Origin: Hydractinia symbiolongicarpus
Lineage: Eukaryota > Cnidaria > Hydrozoa > Anthoathecata > Hydractiniidae
Assembly (NCBI RefSeq): GCF_029227915.1
Contig: NC_079885.1
Location: 23,127,001 to 23,191,000, forward strand
Length of the DNA stretch: 64,000 nt
Direction of reading: 5' to 3'
Within the stretch, counting starts at the first letter, position 1; each line of letters starts with the position of its first letter. Below are positions 24,319 through 36,142 of the stretch, piece by piece. The translations under genes and the position numbers were made by a program. A model generated the notes under the pieces. The model made no database searches and was not told where the DNA came from. It was given only the letters and a program-made list of their open reading frames with translations.

Positions 24319-25603
24319 ATTAAAGCTCCACCGCTAAGTTCTGCTGATTTGAAACGTTATTTATGGTGCTTAATGCAATCGTTCACAACAAAGTGGGGAA
24401 AGTTTCGCTCTGACTTGAAATCATTAGCTTCATCAATTGACAGTTATGCTCACTTTCTTGATACAGCAGAATCCAAACAACGGTCCAAGCAACTTTTTCT
24501 GGCTTATCATCAATGATAAGCCAGAAATGTCGAAGCTGGCCCTGCTTCCCTTGTTCTTACTCAAGAACTTTATACGGGTTTGCGCACCTATGTTAAGAAA
24601 ATAAGAAATAAATTTGAAGGGATGTATATTGCCATCGACACGCCAGTGTTTGTAAGATGGAGTGGCAACAAGATGTCATCGTCAATAGCAACGGAACAGA
24701 TAAATTCTTTCTGGGGAAAAGCAATCTGCTGTGTCGAAGGTACATGGGGAAAAAGGGAAATGAAAGGAGATCTGGCCTACTTAATGTGTCACTCTGTTGA
24801 AACAGCTGGTTGAATTCATTATTTGCAAAACAAAAAAGGTTGGACAAAACGGAAAGAAGAACCAAAAGAAGAGCTGGAGAGTTGTGTTAGAGCTTATTCC
24901 AACGAGGAGATATGTAAGAAGAAAATCACACTTATCACAATTCGTCAGAAGATAAAAGAATTCCAGCCTTCACACACATAACTGAAATTGCACTCAGGGA
25001 TGAAATCTATATTATCCATAAAGGCAACCCATTGTTGTGTTATTGAATTTTTAGTTCTCCCACGTTATATATGTCAAATATGTTAAATAAGATTTCCACT
25101 TAGTGAAAAATGTCGCAATTGATTGGTAAGCGGAGAATGTCGAGTCGCGAAAAATAAGAGCCAATTCTAATTTTTCCTGCGAAATCAGCTTCCCTCTTAT
25201 ACATATTACTAACTTTCACATTTTTCCATCTTTAAACGTGCTGTTTGGCCACGTCCGTCAAGGTTTCTATTGTAATTTGTTATTGCCTTTAATTTAGATA
25301 ATTCTTATGAAAACTCAGCAGTTGATGCAGATGATATGGAAATTTATAAAAAGCAATAAAAACCAATCAACTGCACATCAGGGAACAGTCGCAAAAGCAG
25401 AAAGGCAATAGTGGTGTTTACTGAACATGATTTAGAACGAATTCATATGCATTTTAAGTCCCTGATCGAGATTGACCAATCAAATAAAATTTGCATAAAA
25501 GAGTTTAAGAAACTCGTGTCAAATTCAGAACTTAGCATTGTTTTTCTGAAACACGGTGAAGATGGTTCTTCACAATGAAAAAACTGTAAAAATCAGAAGG
25601 AAA
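24319..25603 (+). pseudogene. Unrecognised gene, broken and cut off by a LINE
   Basis: A long open reading starts at about 24319 ('LSSADLKRYLWCLMQSFTTK', 'SYAHFLDTAESKQRSKQLFL') and stops where a fold-back duplication lies (24496-24527). It resumes as 'VEAGPASLVLTQELYTGLRT' and continues to 24813, then after a frameshift as 'WTKRKEEPKEELESCVRAYS' to about 24980. A further coding-like piece at 25390-25580 reads 'IVVFTEHDLERIHMHFKSLI' and 'KEFKKLVSNSELSIVFL', possibly the next exon. I do not recognise the protein. Codon use and residue composition look like real protein. The USP-LINE copy b 3' end abuts at 25604, so the insertion probably truncated it. Confidence 0.4.
24496..24527. repeat. Perfect 15-bp inverted duplication in the broken gene
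   Basis: Arms 24496-24510 and 24513-24527 are exact reverse complements (TTTCTGGCTTATCAT) separated by CA. It falls exactly where the upstream reading frame ends, so the duplicated arm probably caused the break. It has the same form as the event at 9852-9898. Confidence 0.8.
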
Positions 25604-25802
25604 TAATTTACAAAGAGGTGGCAAGCCACCGCAATGATGAACTCAACCTGTTAGGTCTTTGGAAACAAGCTAGAGGTTGTACTCCTCTAGAGAATATGCC
25701 TCTAAAAGCACAATTCTCCCTTTTTCCAAGGAATTAATTAAAAAAATATAAAAAATAAAATAAAAAGGACACAACACATTTGAAAAGATGAACAGAACTT
25801 TA

Positions 25803-25913
25803 ACCAAGGGCAGGTAGGTTTCGACCCATATTTCTGAACCTAAGTACCCTGGATGTCTAGCTGGGTCACCTCGAAGAGGTCCGCGGACGGTCATCAGCAG
25901 AAACTAGACATCC
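25803..25913 (-). ncRNA. Structured RNA segment in the 3' UTR (copy b)
   Basis: On the minus strand a 10-bp helix (GGATGTCTAG with CTAGACATCC; 25913-25904 with 25860-25851) encloses 'CTGCTGATGACC', a CCG/CGG hairpin and an ACCTC/GAGGT hairpin. A second hairpin with AGGTTT/AAACCT follows. The same layout with different bases occurs in copy e (58982-59046), so the fold, not the letters, is kept. A role in binding the element's own reverse transcriptase is inferred. Confidence 0.6.
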
Positions 25914-25978
25914 CTATCTTCCTAAAATTAACTTTGACCACTTTCTGTTCAACTGTGCTATTCTTTGTTTTTAACTCA

Positions 25979-26255
25979 GGTAATAAGTGGAGTCGTTACT
26001 CTCCAAAGACAAGATCATGTGTGATCAAACCCCCTGCTAATATTTTTTTTTTTATTCTTAATTTATTTATTCTTTTTTTTTAACTGGAGTAATAAGTGGA
26101 GTCGTCACTCTCCAAAGACAAGACGTATTGTGATCAAACCCCCTTGCTAACTTAATTCTTATTTGATTTTGTTTTATTTTTGACTGGGGTAACAAGTGGA
26201 GTCGTCACTCTCCAAAGACAAGACTGAGTGTAGTCAAGCCCCCTTGCTGACTCAT
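25979..26255 (-). repeat. USP-LINE 3' motif in three tandem units
   Basis: Read on the minus strand, three units of about 65 conserved bases plus AT-rich spacers start at 26255, 26151 and 26037. Each has AGCAAGGGGG (AGCAGGGGG in the third), then YTTGA, a variable 10-15 bases, CTTGTCTTTGGAGAGT, RACGACTCCACTT and RTTAC. The inner TGGAG and CTCCA can pair around a GTRACGA-containing loop. Copies a, d, e and f carry one or two units at the same place after USP. Confidence 0.85.
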
Positions 26256-26271
26256 TCTGGTTAAAATATTC

Positions 26272-27020
26272 TTATCTCAGCTCTTCTAAAAAGAAAACAT
26301 ATGACTCGTGCCTGTTAATAAGGCGGTCATCACAGAAAATTACTGCTCTATCGTTGCAATGTATCCACCTGTGTACCATTTGGTCGAAGGCTATGGTTGT
26401 GTAGTGACCATTATTTAAGTTGCCGCAATGGTTGATAATAGCCCTTTATTAAAAATTTTTACGAAATTTCACTTCTCCATCTACGGTTAAAGGTATGGAA
26501 AGGGTACCACGGTAAGCAGTAATACGAGGCAATTTTTGACACAAGGCCGTTGGCACTGCCAAAACGTTTTAGCTGTAAAATGAGATGGGAACCGCACGAC
26601 ACTACTTCTTTTTCAATTAGAGCTGTTTGATGAGCGTTGCAAACATGGCAGAAGTAGGCATTGGTGTCTGACAACTCCTCGCTTTCGAAGAAATTTGTAA
26701 CGTAGGGTGCAGAGAAAGTTGGATGCATGGTGCTATAACTTCTGAGTAGCTGGTAATATGACATGAATTGCAAGTGGTTGATGTCTTGATGTCAATACTA
26801 AAAAGACTTCCAAGAAATGGAAAGTCTAATGACAGACCAAGTAGGAGATATTCAAGAACCTCGGGGACGTCGTGCTGAGCAAAGATATTAAATGCACTTC
26901 CCTTCGCAGCTGAGATATGATGTTTCATAGCACGCAAAATATGGGAGGGATCAACTGCACTTCTAGAAACAGCCAAACTTTGAAGAACACCCTTTTCCGC
27001 AGAAGGCACTGAAGATGCTG
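26272..27020 (-). pseudogene. USP domain, copy b (5'-truncated)
   Basis: The reading begins inside the domain ('GVLQSLAVSRSAVDPSHILR'), so the catalytic Cys box is missing. It runs through 'NIFAQHDVPEVLEYLLLG', the zinc-binding CxxC pair 'CNSCH' and 'YFCHVCNAHQT', 'SHLILQLKRF', and the His box with 'HYTTIAFDQ', ending 'VFFLEELR' at the stop TAA (26272-26274). One frameshift lies at about 26650. It is very similar to copy f and clearly diverged from copy d. Confidence 0.85.
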
Positions 27021-27070
27021 TTGCACCAAGACATACATAATACATTTACACTTTTTATGTATATTTCTAT

Positions 27071-27290
27071 TTAACACACTGAATTACTGTTATTTTCTGC
27101 AGTAAGTTTTTTCCAGTGTGCAATGTTATTTAACACACTGAATTACTGTTTTCCCAGTGTGCAATGTTATTCAACACACTGATTACTGTTATTTTATGCA
27201 GTAATTTTTCCAGTGTTCAATGTTGACACGCTGAATTGCTGATATTTTATGCAGTAATTTTTACAGTGTGCAATGTGATTTGTGTGTGTT
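27071..27290. repeat. Four tandem hairpin-forming units of about 55 bp
   Basis: The unit is AACACACTGAATTACTG, a short AT linker ending in TGCAG, then CAGTAATTTTT, CCAGTGTG, CAATGTT. CACACTG pairs with CAGTGTG and AATTACTG with CAGTAAT, so each unit is itself a hairpin. Units start near 27073, 27131, 27172 and 27225 and have diverged by small indels. It lies directly beside the 5'-truncated end of copy b. Confidence 0.75.
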
Positions 27291-27362
27291 ATTTTACATT
27301 TTAAACAAATGTTTGTCTAGGGTGTACAAATTGTACTTTTCACCTTAGGTTACCTAATTAAA

Positions 27363-28110
27363 ATGTCAGTTCATATGGATATAAAAAAGAAAGGCAAAGG
27401 TAAATGATATATTATTCTTTAGAATATTCTTGTGTTACTTTGTATAAAATAATATGGTAAAATTTTATTTTAGACACACGTGGATGGAAAGAGGAAAGAG
27501 GAAGTTCCACTACTTTAAGTTTGGAAAAAGGTACTTTTTTGCTTAAAAATTTTCTTTTCTTGTATTCCTTCAAAAACTTATTGCCCTAGTTTGGCACAAT
27601 CTCTTGTTGTTCAGAAAATTGGAATGAGGTTGACTTTAGAATAAGAAATGTGTGAACAAAAATGTAAAATGTGTAGGTAAGATAAACAAAATGGAAAATT
27701 ACCAAAATAGCAAAAAAAGTATTATTTATTCTTTATTTATCCCTAGCAAGTCTGCGAACTTACTTTTTAAAACAATGAAACATCAGGTAAAAGAAAGAGA
27801 TCGGAGTCAAGTGAAAGAGAAAGAGGTAAATATATTATTTACAAACGAATTAATTTATATTTTTGCACTGAAAAATTGAATGAATTGGTCATGTACTTTT
27901 TTACAGGTACCAAATTTACATGAAAAGAGTTCCGGACATACCGCAAAACCCACCCAGGCCCTAAAAACGATAGAAGTTTTAAGGCCCGGATGAAAAATGG
28001 GGGTCGTGGCCGCGACGGATTTGTTTGGGTGCCAAAAAAGAAAAAGATCACACAATCCACACACCATTACAATCCACACATTTCAAGTCCTCCAGCTCCA
28101 GCTCTACCAC
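27363..28110 (+). CDS. Possible small multi-exon gene, Lys/Arg-rich
   Basis: An ATG at 27363 opens an exon that ends at a GTAAAT donor (27399). It joins in frame to 27474-27530 to give 'MSVHMDIKKKGKDTRGWKEE' and 'SSTTLSLEK'. An exon 'GKRKRSESSERER' at 27787-27825 keeps phase. A last exon from 27904 reads 'EFRTYRKTHPGPKNDRSFKA' and 'GFVWVPKKKK', but has a TGA six codons in. No domain is recognised. The splice borders and phase are the main support. It may be a small basic nuclear protein or a chance chain of exons. Confidence 0.3.
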
Positions 28111-30047
<1,937 letters not shown>

Positions 30048-30172
30048 TTGAAAATAATTTACAAAGAGGTGGCAAGCCACCGCAATGATGAACTCAACCT
30101 GTTAGGTCTTTGGAAACAAGCTAGATGTTGTACTCCTCTAGAGAACATGTCTCTAAAAGCAGGTTGTTATGA
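30048..30172 (-). mobile_element. USP-LINE 3'-terminal fragment
   Basis: The sequence 30052-30160 matches 25602-25712 of copy b nearly base for base, including the AATTTACAAAGAGGTGG end and the TCTAGAGGAGTACAAC hairpin. It breaks off after the 'TCTAAAAGCA' segment. It is therefore an extremely 5'-truncated insertion of only about 120 bp, confirming the 3' end of the family. Confidence 0.85.
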
Positions 30173-30184
30173 CTGGCTACGTTA

Positions 30185-30430
30185 ATTTTTGCGATTAACA
30201 GTTAATGAATTTTATTAACCGTTAATACGACTTTGATATTTATAAATAACTGTAATGACCGACAATCAAAACTATTTACTGTCAACAAACTTTAATAACA
30301 GCCAATCTTTTAAATTGACGGTCAATCTAATTTTTTATCAGTTAATAAAAAAAGTTAACCGGCAACTGAAAACATTGACCGTTAATATCATTGACCGTTA
30401 ACGTAAGAACGTTAACGGTAGCGCTATTTA
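30185..30430. repeat. Degenerate ACCGTTAA-type tract
   Basis: Variants of GTTAAT, ACCGTTAA and TTGACCGTTAA recur irregularly in both orientations, ending in AACGTTAACGGTA near 30420. This is a second cryptic simple repeat with a different word from the one at 29807, separated only by the LINE fragment. Confidence 0.55.
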
Positions 30431-30439
30431 ATAAAAGTG

Positions 30440-31010
30440 GGTTTGGTAGTGCTATCGACTGGTCGTATAGTAAATCGAGAGAACAAACGGGTTTTTCTAA
30501 TTGGAGATTTCAACATGGATTCATTAAAATAAAAAAACTCTCAGTAGGGTTTATACCAATAATTAACAGGTCAATACGGGTGACTAGTATATCTAACACA
30601 ATATTTGACCACATATTTATTAACTCTCTCTTTGAAAGCCACATCACGTCACGTATCATAAAAAGAGATGTTTCTGACCGCTTTCCAGTTTTTTTTACAT
30701 GCAATGCTGCTAAAGATACTCCGTCAATGCAGCGAAAAAAAAGATAATTTACAAAAGAAGTTTTTTTGAACCAGCACTTCAGAAATGTAAACTAGCTCCA
30801 GCGCAATCAAATTGGGAGCAAGTAGTAAACAGTTAAAGTGTTAGACGCGTACAATATATTTATAGAGATCTTCTAAAATAATACATAATAAAATCAAAAT
30901 ATTTGTAGCTTGGATGACGAAGGGAATAATTAAATCATCAGAAATAAAACAGAAACTATATAAAAAAACAGAACTACAATAGCGCATTAACACATAAATA
31001 ATAAAATAAG
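30440..31010 (+). pseudogene. LINE APE-type endonuclease fragment
   Basis: The reading 'FSNWRFQHGFIKIK' near 30495, 'IPIINRSIRVTSISNTIFDH' and 'VSDRFPVFFTCNAAKDTP' matches the C-terminal half of the apurinic-like endonuclease of animal LINEs. The terminal SDH motif is changed to SDRFP, removing the catalytic His. Weaker coding traces continue to about 31000 ('DAYNIFIEIF'). It is a different subfamily from the LINEs at 45 and 52 kb. The upstream catalytic residues and the RT are absent. Confidence 0.7.
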
Positions 31011-31440
31011 TTATAGGTAAAAAACAAAATGTGCAACATTGTCTTCCAGACAGGATAACAAATTATTGAAAACGATACTGAAATAGGTAACACATTTTAT
31101 TAAAGTAGTATATAAAGCTTAAACTTTTTTGTTGTTTTTTTTAGTTTGCTGAGGCAACTTCTAAAGAGAATTGAGAGGATTGAAGAACAACATCAAAAGA
31201 GATATAATGACATTTGCAAATGCATTAGTACCATTAAAAATGTCAAACAAAAGGATAAAAAATTATAGTTTCAAATCATGTAAGGGTAAGTACAGCTAGC
31301 TCATCTTCTAACCCTATTCTATTGAGTCTTTCATTCTTATGATTCTTATAAGTTACCAAGAGTGAGCTGAACTCTTTATCATCTGGGTCGAAAGTTTAAT
31401 GAAAAAAAGGAGGTTTCACTCCAAATAATAAGAAGCCGTT
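31011..31440. other. Spacer; possible USP-LINE 3' fragment at 31350-31391
   Basis: The segment 'AGTTACCAAGAGTGAGCTG' with 'AACTCTTTATCATCTGGGT' resembles 42510-42548 in the 3' region of copy d, in the same orientation. It contains an AGAGT/ACTCT hairpin on the minus strand. No gene is otherwise seen. Confidence 0.4.
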
Positions 31441-31533
31441 AGAGAACTTCTCCATTCTCCTCTTTACAGGGATAATGGGAAAGCTAATGGATTTCGAATG
31501 TACTGAACAAACACCTATGAATGTGCAAACATG
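31441..31533. repeat. Direct repeat, left copy
   Basis: This segment is repeated at 32122-32220 with about 85 percent identity by eye, including 'AAAGCTAATGGATTTCG' and 'AACAAACACCTATGA'. The copies are about 680 bp apart, with unrecognised sequence between. They might be ends of a small element or an old segmental duplication. Confidence 0.65.
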
Positions 31534-32121
31534 AGGATTGGTAAAATTCACTCAAGCTTGGGATCTGGTGCGGGCCCTTGAGTAAGCATCCCCTGCCTCC
31601 TGCAAGACACCAGCCACATTCATTGACACCATCCGCAAAAACCACTAACTTTTGTTAAAAGTTGGAAAAAGAAGAGTCGACAACTACAAATCGTATCGTT
31701 GTTGCTTTTACCTACTGACACAGATCCCAGGGCTAAGAATGTTAGGCTTGGAAGCCAGCCTTAAGAAAGGTTGTGACAAAGAATGAAAAGCAGCAAACCT
31801 GAAAACAAAAGAACTTTCTGACTTTAGACATGAACATTTGAGAAATCGTATCATGATGCTTGGGCTGACCAAGAAACCGTCCCTTAAAAAGGTAGACTTG
31901 GAACCCAGCGGAGCCAACCCAGAAAACCATTACATATCGTCTCGAACATCCAGTCAACTTTTATGCTTCAAAATCTGCTACTCTCCATTCTTTGGCAGGA
32001 GTTATCGTCTCGAGATTGCAACTGAAGACCCATCCTAACCGATGAAGAACACACACTCTTCAGTCACTAAAAACAAAAGGCCTTCATGATCTATGGTCTT
32101 TCTCACAGTCACTAGTCACTG
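31534..32121. other. Unrecognised sequence between the direct repeats
   Basis: Overlapping open frames on both strands (31708-31957 minus, 31838-32038 plus) have no recognisable domain. The plus-strand reading 'LRNRIMMLGLTKKPSLKKVD' looks protein-like but I cannot name it. Confidence 0.25.
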
Positions 32122-32220
32122 GAGAACGTCTGTATTCTCCCCTTTACAGGGATGATCGCGAAAAGCTAATGGATTTCGGATGTACTGAAACAAACACCTA
32201 TGAGTGTGGAAACATGAGCT
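32122..32220. repeat. Direct repeat, right copy
   Basis: This is the partner of 31441-31533. It ends where the coding homology of the following pseudogene begins. Confidence 0.65.
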
Positions 32221-33680
32221 ATTCAAAGAATGTTGTTTATTAAAGCAATCTATTTGTCCTAGTCTTTGGACATTGTGCCATGGAGCACTGCTGCATGCAG
32301 AAAAATGTCTAAAGATAGGTGTCAATACTATGGAAGGTTGCGAACATAAACACCAACGTATTGCAACATATGCAGACAACACTACATATCAGTGCAGATG
32401 GCCAGTAATCTTTAGACATGAGTTCATTCAGCTTATTTACCTGAAGATGCTTGACAGAGAATTGAAAGGAAGACACCGTGCTTCAGCACTGTTTTATCGA
32501 TCACCAAATTGTTCTTTGCCGCAGTTTGGTCTCGCCAATTACAAAGTCTTTCCTTGCGAACCATTACATTGTGTTGCTGGCCATTTAAAAAATACATACA
32601 ATAAACTGCCATTTCATCTAAACAATAATGATAGACAGTTATTTGAAACAACGGTTGCAGCCTCCTTCAGCGTTGAAGAAGCTAAACGTTCTTCTGATTA
32701 AGCTTGGTAGACTACACAAACCACTGGCATGAGAGAGTAGATCGAAAAGTTTTTGAAATTCTTGAAACAGCTTGTGAAATTCAGGAGATCATGTACAGCC
32801 CAGAACAGTGTCGCACACCTACATCCACCTTGCGACTGCACAATACCACCTTTTTACATGCGTTGGCAATGAACGAAGTAATTAAAAGCCCTAAATCGTT
32901 AACCAAACGCAAACTGTATGGTATTGATTGCACATGCACCAGAACAATATCGTATCTTCTCTTGACCTACAACAAATGCAGAAAATAAGGAAAGAAGCTT
33001 CAACTTTCTTAAAGTAATTTCTTCGGAGACCTCAAATCACCAGCCTGCAAATGTAATCCTAAATGCATTTAACAGACTGCAAGTAAAGGAAGAAAACTCG
33101 AACCATACCAATCTATCTGGTACTGAAATTAAAATAACTAAACACAGCAGTGAAATTTCACGTAGAAGAAGCAATACAATTATACCTTACCATGTAATTG
33201 AGAAACATCCTTGGACATACCAATCCCACCTCGAGCACATTGCCGATTATTTGTAAACATCTCAATTTTGGAAAGAAGCGGACAGTGGTATGGAATTCTT
33301 TGACACCAACAAGGCACAAAAAAGCCAAAGACACTCATCACTTTTAACAACATACGATAGAAACAGAAAAGGAGTTAAGTGATCCAGAAAATATACCAGC
33401 CTTCAAAATAAAAATTGGAAATAAGAATGATGGTACATTAATAACGTTTCTGGACGCAATAAGCTTTGGTTCCACTATGAGAGAAGAAATAACACTAACA
33501 GAACCAGCCACTAGCATTGATGCAGTACCAGCATCGTCACCGAATGAGCACCTCAATACTGGACTTTTCAAGCCATCATTCTGCAACACCAATGACTCCT
33601 CCGACAAGCACTCCAAAAGCAGCAGCAACAATAAAAAAAATTACCAGACACAGCAAAACAGTTGCCATCAAATCGTATCA
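32204..33680 (+). pseudogene. Second member of the 17.4-23.2 kb gene family (broken)
   Basis: The reading 'LGVNTMEGCEHKHQRIATYA' type sequence at 32320 and 'RWPVIFRHEFIQLIYLK' at 32397 belongs to a block I remember in the same unnamed cnidarian family. Then come 'LANYKVFPCEPLHCVAGHLK' and, in the next frame, 'STLRLHNTTFLHALAMNEVI' and 'SLTKRKLYGIDC'. These align with 'VMPIEPLHDCKGHIK', 'FILRIHNVTFQHAM' and 'TITKEKLYGIYF' of the gene at 21.0-21.5 kb. A stop at 32699 and a frameshift near 32935 break it. There are no introns in the stretch that is split in the first gene. The residual open frames 33477-33711 may be its low-complexity C-terminus. The ISL2EU-A element starts at 33742. Confidence 0.6.
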
Positions 33681-33741
33681 TCTCCTTAAAAAATGGATAC
33701 AACATAACTGAGCAAGACAGCAAATTTGCTTGTAAAGATAT

Positions 33742-33758
33742 ACACCTATTTAACATTA
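33742..33758 (+). repeat. Terminal inverted repeat, left end of ISL2EU-A
   Basis: ACACCTATTTAACATTA matches the reverse complement of 37896-37912 exactly. Extending outwards, the AT on each side gives a 19-bp match because the target duplication is itself palindromic. Inside, a looser match (GGTAC...GGGGTGCC) continues at 33790-33810 and 37840-37870. Confidence 0.9.
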
Positions 33759-33900
33759 TACGATTACGTAATCCCGGCCGGGAGTCTCGGTACCATTTGG
33801 GGGTGCCGCTAAGATTCAGTACACTTGAGAAAACGAAGTATAAACATCGCGCTATAGCTATCAAATTATTTACCAACTTTTTAAAACATTTAAAACAAAC

Positions 33901-35621
33901 ATGGATTACGATTTAATATCAAAAATGTCTGTCGAAGAGTTGAAGAACTACTTGAGAGTTAGAAATTTAAGGATAAGTGGAAGAAAGGAAGAACTAATTG
34001 CTCGAGTGTTTTCAGCAGCTGAGAACTTCGTCCAGCCTGTGAAAACTGCTCAAGAAGTAGAGAGTAATTTAAAAGAGGAGTATCAGAAGAAGCTGAAAAT
34101 AAACGATAGAACACTTCCAGATCCTTTTAAAATACCTCACGGTTGGATGGATGAGCAAGAAGGAATAAAGTTTTGGCCCATGGTGTTGTATCCTGACATC
34201 TTTAGCTACCTTATGTTTTATCCATCAGAACTAGGTTGTTCAGATTTAAATGACTACAAAAACTCAAAGGCATATAGCTATTATAAATCTGGATGGCTTC
34301 AACCTCTCGCCTATCATGATTTATCGGGAAGTAATTTTTGCATTTTTAAAGGTACATGCAGAAAGTCGCAAGCGATTAACGATCCTTTCCATAAACTATG
34401 GTTAATTCTGGAAAAAAGTGGTAAGATAATGTCGTGCCATTGTACATGCATGGCTGGAATGAGCCAGACATGTAATCATGTTGCGGCTGCTTTATATCGC
34501 ATTGAAGCTGCTGTCAGAATTGGACTTACAAATACAGCTTGTACAAGCACCGCTAACGAGTGGCTTCCTAACAGAAAGCAAGTAGCTCCAACTAAAATTA
34601 AAGACTTGAATTTTAGCAGAGATAACTTTTCAGACAGAGGAAAGAGAAAGCGCCCTTTAGTATCGACACCTAAAAAGAACTTTGATCCTCTTCAACATTG
34701 TGGCGAGAAATTACTTTCTCTTAACGAAATAGCAGACGAATTAAAAGAAATTATTCCTGAAAGTATTTTATTTACTGCTGTACCAAAACCAGAAATTGAC
34801 TTTGTTAAAGAGTGTTTAAGTATTTCTGATGTAACTCAACCATCAGACATATACAGTATAAGTGACATACTTGCAATGTCAAAAACAAAAACTGAATTTG
34901 AATGCAATCTAGTGGCAATCTATATGTAACACCCGAGAAAGTTATTCATATTAAAAAATTAACCCAAGGACAAAGTGAGAATACTGGTTGGTATAATTTT
35001 AGAAAGCATGTAATCTCTGCCTCAAAAGGCCATGAAGTTTTAACAAAAATGAAAAAAGTTAAATCAGGAGGTGGAGGATCCGTTAATATCTGGGCATTAA
35101 ACCAGAAAGTTTCAGGCATGTCATTTATTAGCCCTATACCAGCACTAAAATATGGTCGTACAATGGAAATAAATGCTGTTAATGCATTTACAGACAACTT
35201 CTTACAAGGGCATAAAAATGTGAAGGTTTTAGAGTGTGGCTTGTATTTAGATAAAAACACACCTTACATTGGTGCAAGTCCAGACAGAATAATAACATGT
35301 GATTGTTGTCTGCCAGCATGTTTAGAAGTAAAATGTCCTTTTTCGATTAATTACACGACGCCAAAGGATTTAAACGTAAAACTACCCTACTTGACGCACA
35401 TGGAAGAAAAAACAGTATTGAACAAAAACCACAAATATTACACACAATGTGTTATGCAAATGGGAGTAACTGGCTTTTCCCAATGTCATTTTGTAGATTG
35501 GACACCTCATGGGATGGTGCACGACATTATAAACTTTGAGCCTGAAGTGTGGAATTCTATGAGAAAAACATTTATAGAATATTACGACACATTTTATTTA
35601 AAATCCATATTTTCAGGATGA
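33901..35621 (+). CDS. ISL2EU partner protein: SAP, SWIM finger and YqaJ nuclease
   Basis: ATG at 33901. Residues about 5-40 form a SAP DNA-binding motif ('MSVEELKNYLRVRNLRISGR'). Residues about 178-200 form a SWIM zinc finger ('SCHCTCMAG' then 'CNHVAAALYRIEAAV'). A basic linker ('RGKRKRPL') follows. From about 34930 comes a YqaJ-family (lambda exonuclease-like) nuclease: 'GWYNFRKHVISASKGHEVL', 'LKYGRTMEINAV', 'YIGASPDRII' and 'LEVKCPFS', the last holding the catalytic D...ExK residues. It ends 'HYYTQCVMQMGV'-like and stops at 35621. The SAP-SWIM frame stops at 34929 while the YqaJ frame is already open, so one indel near 34910 splits what is one protein in element B. A role in processing ends or copies of the transposon is inferred. 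Confidence 0.85.
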
Positions 35622-36142
35622 TTTATTTTATGCATAAGCTATCGAAAATTATTTTTGTATATATTTGTCTGTTTAGAAATAAAAGTTTGAAGAGCATATT
35701 TATCTTTCTTTGATTTGAACGTGCTTTACAAATACATTTCAACCAATTTTTTTAAATGCCATCTGTAGCCAGATGTTTCTGCGTTAAAATGACCATGTGT
35801 CTTCTAATCAAAATATTCCCTTAAGAAAAGTATTTGGCATAGGCTACCTCTCATTTAGGCATTAAGTACATACAGTATTTTTTTATATTTCTTTAAACGT
35901 TCCATGAGGTATTCTGATAAATTTTTGTGTGGCCTCGATTTTCCGACACTTACGGCCATTAACTTTAACTATTTCAAGTAGGTAGGCGAGCCCGAAATAT
36001 TAGAATGAGTGCGCATGTAAACAAAGGGAGATACGAGTAGATAACAATAATTAAAAAAACAGAATAACTCAGACAACTTTTTTTGGTAAAAATATTTACA
36101 AAACAAGCAAAAAATGTGAAAAAAGAAAATTTACAAAAGTGT

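Larger units (their letters stand above)
25604..27020 (-). mobile_element. RLE-LINE with USP, copy b (5'-truncated)
   Basis: In minus orientation this insertion contains the USP coding remainder (27020 to 26272), a 3' motif in three tandem units (26255-25979), the structured RNA segment (25913-25803) and a 3' terminal segment. It ends at the sequence 'CCACCTCTTTGTAAATTATT' (25604-25623 on the minus strand). The same end is seen in copy f (58826-58846) and in the fragment at 30050. Truncation at the left end of the coding sequence and a shared 3' end are the signature of target-primed reverse transcription. No RT or RLE sequence remains in this copy. Confidence 0.85.

Noticed and set aside
26000-26260. 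Tandem units as a CRISPR array
   Set aside because: The sequence is eukaryotic, there are only three imperfect units with AT-rich spacers, and the motif is tied to a retrotransposon 3' UTR.
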